From Candidatus Stahliibacteriota bacterium (GTDB taxonomy: Bacteria > Hydrothermota > Tepidihabitantia > B3-TA06), in assembly GCA_030592225.1 (NCBI GenBank), contig JAUVJT010000015.1, forward strand, positions 1 to 21,195: a DNA stretch of 21,195 bases, in the 5' to 3' direction. A program made the position numbers and the translations under genes. The notes beneath the pieces were generated by a model. It was not told the origin of the DNA. It saw nothing but the letters and a program-made list of their open reading frames with translations, and searched no databases. Positions 7,461 through 13,355 of this stretch are shown here, in pieces (positions within the stretch are counted from its first letter, which is position 1; every line of letters begins with the position of its first letter).

Positions 7461-8402
7461 ATGAAGAGATTTCCATCACCCAAGTGGCTGATTCCCCTGA
7501 TTATCCTGGCGGTAGTTATTGCTGCGGCACCGGCGTGCAAGGGTAAGCGAGGGGCAGAAGCGTTAGATGAACTTATAGATATTGAAAGATCAATATCCCA
7601 GGAAGAGGCGTACGAGCCATCCGGCAGCGTGGATGCGAAACGCAGCAAGACGGAGGCAGGAGCAAGTTATGATGTGAGTTATCAGATGAGTCCTGCCGCC
7701 AGCCCTCGAGACGCGCTCGACCTTCCTTCTACCCGCATGATTATTAAAACCGCTGCACTTTCGGTCAGGGTCAAGAATGTTGATGAAGCTTATGACCGGG
7801 CGATTGCATTGGTTGAAGCAGGCGGCGGATATATACTCTCAGGCACCATCTCCGAAGCGGAAGGCGCAAGCGCGGACATTACCATCAAGGTTCACCCCAG
7901 GGGATTTACCTCCCTCATATCCAAGCTCGAGGAACTCGGCACTGTGGAGTATAAAAACATCTCCGGCGAGGATGTCACCGAGGAGTACTTTGACCTCGGG
8001 GCCGAGCTTGCGACCCAGCTTGCGCTCAAAGACAGGCTCTTCGATCTGTTGAAGAAAGCCAAGAGCGTCTCTGAAGCAATACAGGTTGAGCAGGAGCTTC
8101 AGCGTGTGGACTACAACGTTAACCGCATCAAGGGACGCATGAAGTACCTCGAACAGATGGTCGCCGAGTCCACCATTACCCTGAGCGTCTACAGCGAATC
8201 CTACACTCCCAGAACCCCGTTTGTTAACTGGGACAGGATAGGTCAGGGGTTCAGAACCGCCGGCCAGATACTGGTATATATTTTCTTCGGATTCCTACAG
8301 GTGTTGATTGTGTTAATACCCATAGCCGTCATGGTTCTCTTGATAGTATGGCTGGTTATCCGCATCGTTCGTAAGCGCAAGGAAAAGAAAGCCAAAGGTT
8401 GA
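7461..8402 (+). CDS. DUF4349 domain lipoprotein
   Basis: Predicted membrane-anchored lipoprotein of unknown function. The 313 residues begin with a lipoprotein signal ending in AAPAC (lipid-modified Cys26). A DUF4349-like region spans about 91-245: the strand MIIKTAALSVRV, a GGGYI turn (121-125), a helical coiled coil (about 185-235) and the final strand with STITLSVY (237-244). A strong C-terminal transmembrane segment (about 269-302) is followed by a basic tail (RKRKEKKAK), so the protein would be tethered at both ends. An AGGAGG site stands upstream of the ATG with good spacing. It appears to be a single-gene unit between ogt and the oppositely oriented DUF4389 gene. The family has no established biochemical role known to me. 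Confidence 0.85.
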   Translation: MKRFPSPKWLIPLIILAVVIAAAPACKGKRGAEALDELIDIERSISQEEAYEPSGSVDAKRSKTEAGASYDVSYQMSPAASPRDALDLPSTRMIIKTAALSVRVKNVDEAYDRAIALVEAGGGYILSGTISEAEGASADITIKVHPRGFTSLISKLEELGTVEYKNISGEDVTEEYFDLGAELATQLALKDRLFDLLKKAKSVSEAIQVEQELQRVDYNVNRIKGRMKYLEQMVAESTITLSVYSESYTPRTPFVNWDRIGQGFRTAGQILVYIFFGFLQVLIVLIPIAVMVLLIVWLVIRIVRKRKEKKAKG

Positions 8403-8435
8403 TTCAAATAGGCAGTTGATTCCCCTTTAAGCACC

Positions 8436-8461
8436 GAAGCCTCGTCGGATGGCGGGGCTTC
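8436..8461 (+). terminator. Possible terminator after the DUF4349 gene
   Basis: GAAGCCTCG (8436-8444) pairs with CGGGGCTTC (8453-8461) with one G-T type mismatch, 34 bases after the stop codon. The following TTACTT is only weakly T-rich. Confidence 0.4.
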
Positions 8462-8512
8462 TTACTTAAAGCGGGTTTGGTTGCAGGGCTGATTTTTTTT
8501 GGGAGAGAAAAA

Positions 8513-8535
8513 AAGAGGCCGGATACCGGCCTCTT
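8513..8535 (-). terminator. Rho-independent terminator of the DUF4389 gene
   Basis: On the minus strand AAGAGGCCGG, loop TAT, CCGGCCTCTT is a perfect 10-base stem directly followed by a run of T residues (complement of the A run at 8508-8514). It lies just after the DUF4389 stop codon and is the clearest terminator in the window. Confidence 0.9.
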
Positions 8536-8568
8536 GTAATTCGTCTACCCTCTTAGAGAGTCAGGTTT

Positions 8569-9174
8569 CTATTCCTTTCCGTTGAAGGGCGGGTACACAT
8601 CGGTCATATTCATATAGCTCATGTAGGCCATGACCCGCAGAGACCAACGAATGTATCTCTCCACGAAACCGAACATGCCTTCGGGATACTTGCCGGAGAA
8701 CAGAATCGCCCACCACGCGATGAATTGCACAAAGCCGGCAGCTATTCCAAGGAAAAGCAGAAGGAACCCATGTGGGATCAAGCAGTAGAGCCAGCCGAAG
8801 AAGGTACGCAGTAATAGAGTACCGCGTGAAGACTTCTCGGGGTAGTCGATGTTGAAGTGCAGCGGATGGCCTTCGATTTCCTTTCCATTAAAGGGCGGGT
8901 ACACATCGGTCATATAGCTCATGTAGGCCATGACCCGCAGAGACCAGCGATAGTAGTTCAACACGAAGTTGTACATACCCTGGGGATACTTACCCGTGAA
9001 TAGGATAGCCCACCATGCGATGAATTGCACAAAGCCGGCAGCTATTCCAAGGAAGAACAAAAGGAACCCATGCGGGATTAAGCAGTAGAGCCAGCCGAAG
9101 AAAGTACGCAGCAACAGAATACCACGTGAAGACTTCTCAGGGTAGTCTATCTTGAAACGAAGGGGATGATCCAC
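8569..9174 (-). CDS. Tandem-duplicated DUF4389 membrane protein
   Basis: Membrane protein of unknown function consisting of two almost identical halves (residues 1-99 and about 102-201). Each half has the DUF4389 layout: HPL-F-IDYPEKSSRG, a hydrophobic hairpin (roughly residues 21-60 of each half) containing GWLYCLIPHG and GFVQFIAWW, then TGKYP or SGKYP, RWSLRVMAYMSYM and the terminal TDVYPPFNGKE. The second half has a two-residue insertion (MN) before TDVY. The start is GTG at 9174, supported by AGGAGG five bases upstream. It has its own promoter (9211-9238) and terminator (8513-8535), so it is a monocistronic gene. DUF4389 proteins usually have one unit or two diverged ones; here the copies are similar even in DNA, which suggests recent duplication or gene conversion. 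Confidence 0.85.
   Translation of the reverse strand: MDHPLRFKIDYPEKSSRGILLLRTFFGWLYCLIPHGFLLFFLGIAAGFVQFIAWWAILFTGKYPQGMYNFVLNYYRWSLRVMAYMSYMTDVYPPFNGKEIEGHPLHFNIDYPEKSSRGTLLLRTFFGWLYCLIPHGFLLLFLGIAAGFVQFIAWWAILFSGKYPEGMFGFVERYIRWSLRVMAYMSYMNMTDVYPPFNGKE
8572..9174 (-). repeat. Intragenic tandem duplication, about 300-base unit, two copies
   Basis: The DNA of 8572-8868 closely matches 8878-9174. Long runs are identical, for example around 8585-8605 against 8891-8911 and across the GATGAATTGCAC segment. The offset is 306 bases at the 3' edge and 300 elsewhere, owing to a six-base insertion in one copy. Differences are scattered, many at third codon positions. Confidence 0.85.
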
Positions 9175-9210
9175 AATAACCTCCTCTAAGGTTAAGTTTT
9201 GGTTGGCTCT

Positions 9211-9238
9211 ATTGTAGTGAAAATCATCAATTCGTCAA
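9211..9238 (-). promoter_or_regulatory. Sigma70-like promoter of the DUF4389 gene
   Basis: On the minus strand TTGACG (9233-9238), a 16-base spacer and TACAAT (9211-9216). The predicted 5' leader is about 30 bases and carries the AGGAGG ribosome site before the GTG at 9174. The remaining bases to 9380 show nothing I can name. Confidence 0.7.
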
Positions 9239-9380
9239 GTGTTTTGGAGGAATAACTCGGGTGAATGGTTTTTGTTCAAGGAATTTGGGAGTCAAAGGCC
9301 GAAGGAATGTTTTTGTTCCGGCATGGCGGATTCCTGCCTCAGAGATTATCAGGAAGTAAGGACTCACACCGCTAAAAGAT

Positions 9381-9407
9381 AAAGGGCCGACTCTAAGTCG
9401 GCCCTTT
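9381..9407 (-). terminator. Terminator at the end of the Hdr/Mvh/Frd operon
   Basis: AAAGGGCCGACT (9381-9392) pairs perfectly with AGTCGGCCCTTT (9396-9407), a 12-base stem with a 3-base loop. Read on the minus strand it is followed by ATCTTTTAG, a short T-rich tail. It lies 18 bases beyond the flavoprotein stop and marks the end of the long operon. The A-rich and T-rich stem ends could make it work in both directions. Confidence 0.75.
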
Positions 9408-9425
9408 GTGAAATTCAATTAAAGG

Positions 9426-11078
9426 TCACACGTCTATCATTCTGGCCAGCACGGCCTTGCCACGGTACTCGGGCAGAAGGATGGGCGCCTTGCGCTCGGG
9501 CGCGATTTCCGCTTCCTTGAGCATGGTCACGTAGCGGTCTACGTGTGTCAAAGACAGGTTGCCAGACTGCGCGCCCGATTTCAAATATTTGGCTGCAGAC
9601 ATGCCTGAGCGTCTGCCGAATACCAGGCAGTCCAGGGTGGAGTTGCCCATCAACCGGTTCTTGCCGTGCACCCCGCCTGAGACCTCGCCGGCGACCCACA
9701 GGCCATCGAGATCGGTCTTGCCCCAGGGATCTGTTTCCACCCCGCCGTTCTGGTAATGCAGGGTGGGGAACACCAGCACCGGGTCGGCAACTATGTCGAG
9801 ATCGAACCGCTTGAACATGCGGACCATTCCAGGAAACGCCTTGGCGGTAGTGCCTTCGCCGTTCTTGACATCGATCATGGGGGTATCAAGCCAGATGCCG
9901 CGCATACCGGTGGGGGTAACCACGCCCTTGTCGTGCACGTAGCACTCGCGAATAAAGGATGAGGCCTCAACGTCGCGAGGTTCCAATGGGAACACGAAAG
10001 CCTCACCTTTGACGTTGACCGGTTGGGCGCCCATACTCCTGAGCTTTTCAGTCAACAACAGACCAATAATCTGTTGGGGATAGGCCGCGCCGGTGGGGTG
10101 ATACTGCACCGTGTCAGTATCCTTCAGTTTCGCTCCTGCGCGATAGGCGATTACCGGACCGTCATAAGTGGCGCCGTAGTGGTTGGTGGTAGGGAAGCCC
10201 CTGATGTGAAGCCTGCCGAATCCTCCGGTCGCAAGGATGGTGGCTTTGGCTTTAACTATCTTGTACTCGTGGGTCTCCAGGTTCCACAGCAGTGCCCCTG
10301 TGACTCTGTTCCCATCGGTGAAAAGTTCGATGACCGGGTTGTGTTCGAGCACCGGTATCTTTCTCGTGCGAAACTCGTCGCGGATCACCCGCAGTTCCTC
10401 AAGTCCGGTGTAGTCTGCGCAGGCGTGCATCCTTTTTCTGCATGTGCCGCCGCCCCAGCGCTCAACGTAGTCGCCGGCCTCGTCCTGGTCAATCATGGCG
10501 CCGGATTCCTTGAGCCAGTGCATGATGTAGGGAGCGTCTTCGACCAGTCCCTTGAGCACGTCGGGCTTGTTGGTAAAGTGTCCGCCGCCCATGGCGTCGA
10601 GCCAGTGGATGGCAGGCGAGTCGTTTTCACGGTCAGCGGCCTGGGTCCCGCCCTCGGCCATGATGGAGTTGGAATCGCCGTGACGAAGCTTATTCACCAG
10701 AAGTATCTTTTCTGCTGCAATACCCTCGTTGTTCGCCCAGATTGCAGCGGCCGTGCCTGCAAGCCCGCCGCCGATAATCAACAGGTCAACCGAGTAGTCT
10801 ACCTTGTCCAGGTCAATGTCAGCGGGTTCGATAAGGGGATAGGCCTCGAGAAGGTCAATCACCTCGTTCGGGCCCATATCGCCTTTGTTCTGGCCGATGG
10901 ATATGGCGCGTTTTCCGCCTTCAGCGTAGTCCGGGTGAACTGCAAGCACCTCTTTGCGCTCCTCTGCGGTCATTGCTGCAGGGGTGTAGTCCTTGCGCTG
11001 CGGCCTTGTCTTATTGACCACCTCTATCAGCTCGCGCATGTACTCGGGGTATCCGCCGATGAATTTCATTTCAGCCAT
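9426..11078 (-). CDS. frdA: Fumarate reductase/succinate dehydrogenase-type flavoprotein (TfrA-like)
   Basis: Predicted FAD subunit that interconverts fumarate and succinate. Numbering from the ATG at 11078: Rossmann motif GGGLAG (103-108), AEGG (142-145), QYHPTG with substrate His327, EPRD with the probable proton-donor Arg368, HYQNGG with His441, and the Arg475 of GKNRLMGNS. All match catalytic positions of FrdA/SdhA. The histidine that binds FAD covalently in E. coli FrdA appears replaced by Asn137, so flavin is probably non-covalent. About 95 residues precede the Rossmann fold, an unusual extension, and the C-terminal helical domain is short; total length is close to thiol:fumarate reductase TfrA of methanogens. 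Of two adjacent ATGs (11081, 11078) the second has the better distance to AGGAGG. It follows the iron-sulfur subunit by a few bases. Other enoate substrates remain possible. Confidence 0.87.
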   Translation of the reverse strand: MAEMKFIGGYPEYMRELIEVVNKTRPQRKDYTPAAMTAEERKEVLAVHPDYAEGGKRAISIGQNKGDMGPNEVIDLLEAYPLIEPADIDLDKVDYSVDLLIIGGGLAGTAAAIWANNEGIAAEKILLVNKLRHGDSNSIMAEGGTQAADRENDSPAIHWLDAMGGGHFTNKPDVLKGLVEDAPYIMHWLKESGAMIDQDEAGDYVERWGGGTCRKRMHACADYTGLEELRVIRDEFRTRKIPVLEHNPVIELFTDGNRVTGALLWNLETHEYKIVKAKATILATGGFGRLHIRGFPTTNHYGATYDGPVIAYRAGAKLKDTDTVQYHPTGAAYPQQIIGLLLTEKLRSMGAQPVNVKGEAFVFPLEPRDVEASSFIRECYVHDKGVVTPTGMRGIWLDTPMIDVKNGEGTTAKAFPGMVRMFKRFDLDIVADPVLVFPTLHYQNGGVETDPWGKTDLDGLWVAGEVSGGVHGKNRLMGNSTLDCLVFGRRSGMSAAKYLKSGAQSGNLSLTHVDRYVTMLKEAEIAPERKAPILLPEYRGKAVLARMIDV

Positions 11079-11089
11079 CATTGCCTCCT

Positions 11090-11845
11090 TTAGTCTGCTT
11101 CCCGTTTTCTGTCCGCATACCGTTTTTTAAGTTCCTCAATATCCGCGGCGAGAAGTTTCTTGAAATCATCATCATAGTTGCCTTTTTCCATTTCCGCAAG
11201 CCTTTTGGTGATGTGTTCCGGCTCTTTCATACCGTATCGCCCGTACATTCTTCTGGCCAGTTGAGCAACGTTGAACTGGGTTATTTCGGCAGGGCAGCGG
11301 ATGGCGCACAGGCCGCACATGATGCAGTCGAAAGACAGCTCCGCCACCGCCTCAAAGTCGCCTCTGAGCGCTGCCTGGATGTAGTCCATCACCTCGAGGT
11401 CCTGGGGACAGGCTTTGGTGCAGGTGTTGCAGGCCACGCATCTTGCCACTTCGGGGTAATGCTTGAGGAGCATTGCGGCGTTGTAAGATTCCTTGCTGAT
11501 GTCGTAGAAGGCTTCCTGGGCAGGTGCGAACGGAATCTGGACAAGATACATCCCGTCCTCGACCCTGGTTTGGCAAGCCATGGCGGTCTTTAATTGATAG
11601 GAGCCTTCTTTGCGGTAGACCGTGGCGCAGGCGCCGCAGAACCCGGCTCTGCATCCGGCAGCGGTTATGAACTTGTAGCCCGCGTACTCCATGGCCTGCA
11701 TGATGGTTAAGCCTGCAGGCACCTTGTATCCTCTTCCCATTATGTATATATTCACCCAGTGCTCTATGTCGGCTGAGTCTATTCCGGTGGTAACCGCCTT
11801 GTTGGCATCGGCGATTATGTCCATGATACTTTTTTCTTCGTTCAT
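11090..11845 (-). CDS. frdB: Fumarate reductase-type iron-sulfur subunit ([2Fe-2S] plus two [4Fe-4S])
   Basis: Electron-transfer partner of the flavoprotein. The 251 residues have a plant-type [2Fe-2S] domain with Cys65, Cys70, Cys73 and Cys91 (CRAGFCGAC), then two complete CxxCxxCxxxCP motifs at 136-146 and 174-184. Ordinary FrdB/SdhB has one [4Fe-4S] and one [3Fe-4S] site; the full second motif here predicts two [4Fe-4S] clusters. This resembles the N-terminal part of methanogen TfrB. In TfrB this part is fused to an HdrB-like CCG domain; here the HdrB protein is encoded separately just upstream, overlapping by four bases (ATGA). The start at 11845 has AGGAGG just upstream. The last 40 residues are charged and helical. 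Confidence 0.9.
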   Translation of the reverse strand: MNEEKSIMDIIADANKAVTTGIDSADIEHWVNIYIMGRGYKVPAGLTIMQAMEYAGYKFITAAGCRAGFCGACATVYRKEGSYQLKTAMACQTRVEDGMYLVQIPFAPAQEAFYDISKESYNAAMLLKHYPEVARCVACNTCTKACPQDLEVMDYIQAALRGDFEAVAELSFDCIMCGLCAIRCPAEITQFNVAQLARRMYGRYGMKEPEHITKRLAEMEKGNYDDDFKKLLAADIEELKKRYADRKREAD

Positions 11846-12747
11846 GACCCCTCCTTTAGGAGTGCTTTGGCACGAAGCAAAGGTCTTGGGTCTACGTAAT
11901 TACCTTCGAACATGCACTTATCTTCACCCAACCCGAAGGCAAGAGCCATCAACTGAGTAAAATAAAATACAGGCATCGTCTTAAACTCCGGGTACTTCTC
12001 GGCAATCTCTTTCTGCCTTGCATCAAGATTGAAGGCGCACAAGGGACAACTGGTGGTTATCGCCTCCGCTCCGGCCTTGTCGGCCTGAGAGAGAATACTG
12101 TACGCCAGATCGATGACCAGATTCTTGTCTGCGACAGTGTGGTAAGCGCCGCAGCATACTTTTTTGTAAGGGTTGTCCACGATCTCCGCGCCCAGCGCTC
12201 TGAAGAGATCCGCGCCGATGGTGGGGTCTTCCGGGTCATCAATCCCTATCTCCTTGGGTCGGAGCAGCATGCAGCCGTAGTAGGGGGCTATCTTCAAATC
12301 CCCCAAAGGGTTGGTGACCGCTTCGCCGATTTTGTCAAACCCCATTTCCCGCAAGATTTCCATAAGATGCACGACCTCGACGTTACCTTCGTAATCTTCC
12401 TCCCGATCCATGAAGTTGTTGATTTTGTCCAGATCATCAGGATTATCAGCCACCCGCAGGGCGGAGCCTTTCATGGTGTTAAAGCACATCGAGCACAGGG
12501 TAAGGAGCCGGTACTCGTTGTCCACGATTCCCTGCCGGTTCATCTCCTGCACGCGGACGAGATTTCGGACAGGCGCCACGTGATGCATGAGATCGTCGGA
12601 GGTCAGGGAGAAGACGGTCCCGCAGCAATTCCAGCGGGGAATCTCCACCATCTCAATCCCCAGGGTGCTGGCTGATGCCAGAGCCGAGACCTCAAGGTTC
12701 CTGGCCGTTGTTTTTAGCGAACAGCCTGGATAATAGGGTATCTTCAT
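11842..12747 (-). CDS. hdrB: Heterodisulfide reductase subunit B-like protein (two CCG domains)
   Basis: Predicted carrier of two non-cubane [4Fe-4S] clusters. From the ATG at 12747 it has 301 residues with both CCG motifs complete: Cys9, Cys41-Cys42, Cys85 and Cys88; then Cys159, Cys198-Cys199, Cys234 and Cys237. In methanogen HdrB these clusters reduce the CoM-S-S-CoB disulfide. Bacteria normally lack those thiols, so the acceptor must differ; the adjacent FrdB/FrdA genes suggest electrons go on to fumarate, as in TfrB or E-type succinate dehydrogenases. The frame is open 17 codons further, but that extension is repeat-derived sequence, and GAGGAG directly precedes the ATG at 12747. It is the only HdrB visible here. 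A stand-alone glycolate-oxidase-type CCG protein is less likely given hdrA and hdrC in the same operon. Confidence 0.9.
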   Translation of the reverse strand: MKIPYYPGCSLKTTARNLEVSALASASTLGIEMVEIPRWNCCGTVFSLTSDDLMHHVAPVRNLVRVQEMNRQGIVDNEYRLLTLCSMCFNTMKGSALRVADNPDDLDKINNFMDREEDYEGNVEVVHLMEILREMGFDKIGEAVTNPLGDLKIAPYYGCMLLRPKEIGIDDPEDPTIGADLFRALGAEIVDNPYKKVCCGAYHTVADKNLVIDLAYSILSQADKAGAEAITTSCPLCAFNLDARQKEIAEKYPEFKTMPVFYFTQLMALAFGLGEDKCMFEGNYVDPRPLLRAKALLKEGS

Positions 12748-12941
12748 AGCTTCTCCTCGGAGATTGCAGAATAACCACAAAGGACACAAAGAACACAAAG
12801 AGAGAATAAGCTCGTCGAGTTAAGACGTGCAATAGTAGTGCTGAGCTTTAGTTCCGCTGCGAGACTAAAGTCTCGCACTACATGCGGGACTAAATCTGCG
12901 TTCATCTGCGGAATCTGCGGATTGTTCAGTTTGTCAGCCAT
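12744..12941 (-). CDS. Repeat-derived 65-codon frame bridging hdrC and hdrB (doubtful gene)
   Basis: An open frame starts with ATG at 12941, six bases after an AGGAG that overlaps the hdrC stop, and ends in a TGA that overlaps the hdrB ATG (ATGA). It lies in the same frame as hdrC, separated from it only by the TAG and three codons. Its content is made of intergenic repeats: NPQIPQMNADL from one family and LCVLCVLCG from another, both of which I know as typical spurious-protein strings. A functional protein is therefore improbable, but translation through it could keep ribosomes coupled between hdrC and hdrB. Confidence 0.2.
   Translation of the reverse strand: MADKLNNPQIPQMNADLVPHVVRDFSLAAELKLSTTIARLNSTSLFSLCVLCVLCGYSAISEEKL
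12773..12804. repeat. Short 9-base-period repeat (CACAAAG units)
   Basis: Three successive units of nine bases, AACCACAAA, GGACACAAA and GAACACAAA, followed by GAG. On the minus strand they read TTTGTG with variable triplets. I recognise this as a kind of dispersed intergenic repeat found in many bacterial genomes. Confidence 0.7.
12833..12882. repeat. Palindromic REP-like element
   Basis: TGCGAGACT (12858-12866), AA, AGTCTCGCA (12869-12877) is a perfect 9-base palindrome. A diverged second copy (AGTGCTGAGCTTTAGT, 12837-12852) is an imperfect inverted complement of 12866-12881, so two alternative hairpins are possible. Confidence 0.7.
12891..12923. repeat. Short repeat with ATCTGCG units
   Basis: ATCTGCG occurs three times (12894-12900, 12904-12910, 12913-12919) at spacings of 10 and 9 bases. 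On the minus strand it reads as CGCAGAT units, another dispersed intergenic repeat style. It is joined to the palindromic element and lies close to the hdrC stop. Confidence 0.65.
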
Positions 12942-12950
12942 TCTGAACTC

Positions 12951-13355
12951 CTAGCCGGTCAATTTGCGGAAAGCGCTCACCAGGGCAATCTGGGGCAGCT
13001 TATCCATCTCATCAGCCGGGATGTTCATTATGTCGATGTGATCTATGGCCTTGCGAAGGCTGAGCTGCCTCAACGCTTCGGCAACCTTTGAGGGGTCAAG
13101 GCCGCGCGGACATTTTACCGTGCAGCTAAAGCAGGAGGCGCAGAGCCAGATGGTTCTGGTTTCGGCAACCTCCTCCTGTCCAAGTTGAACCATCCTCATC
13201 ATCTCCGCCGGAGTCACATCCATTTCCAGAACCAGTGGACAGCCTCCAGAGCAGGTGCCGCATTGTTCGCACACGGTAATCGTTTCGCCGCTCAACTCAA
13301 CGATCCTGCGGAGGAATTCTTCGTTCTTGGAAGTGATTACCAATTTATTGATCAT
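12951..13355 (-). CDS. hdrC: Heterodisulfide reductase subunit C-like protein, short form
   Basis: Predicted relay between HdrA and HdrB with two [4Fe-4S] clusters. The 134 residues hold Cys29, Cys32, Cys35, Cys39 (CEQCGTC) and Cys72, Cys75, Cys78, Cys82 (CASCFSC), each in CxxCxxCxxxCP form. The phrase RTIWLCASC is characteristic of HdrC. Canonical HdrC has about 180-200 residues, so a C-terminal helical part is missing; short HdrC-like proteins exist in bacteria. The ATG overlaps the hdrA stop by four bases. Downstream, 203 bases of repeat-rich DNA separate it from hdrB, the longest break in this operon. Whether the short end is ancestral or was caused by the repeat patch cannot be told from one sequence. 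Confidence 0.88.
   Translation of the reverse strand: MINKLVITSKNEEFLRRIVELSGETITVCEQCGTCSGGCPLVLEMDVTPAEMMRMVQLGQEEVAETRTIWLCASCFSCTVKCPRGLDPSKVAEALRQLSLRKAIDHIDIMNIPADEMDKLPQIALVSAFRKLTG

Noticed and set aside
9227..9418. Minus-strand frame of 63 codons between frdA and the DUF4389 gene
   Set aside because: It runs across the terminator hairpin and the DUF4389 promoter, has no ribosome site and no recognisable content.
11842..12747. CoM-S-S-CoB heterodisulfide as the substrate of HdrB
   Set aside because: All flanking genes look bacterial and no coenzyme M/B or methanogenesis gene is visible; the CCG motif alone does not define the substrate.
12748..12798. Seventeen-codon N-terminal extension of hdrB
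   Set aside because: The extension is translated repeat DNA; GAGGAG directly before the ATG at 12747 and the conserved start YYPGCS argue for the inner start.
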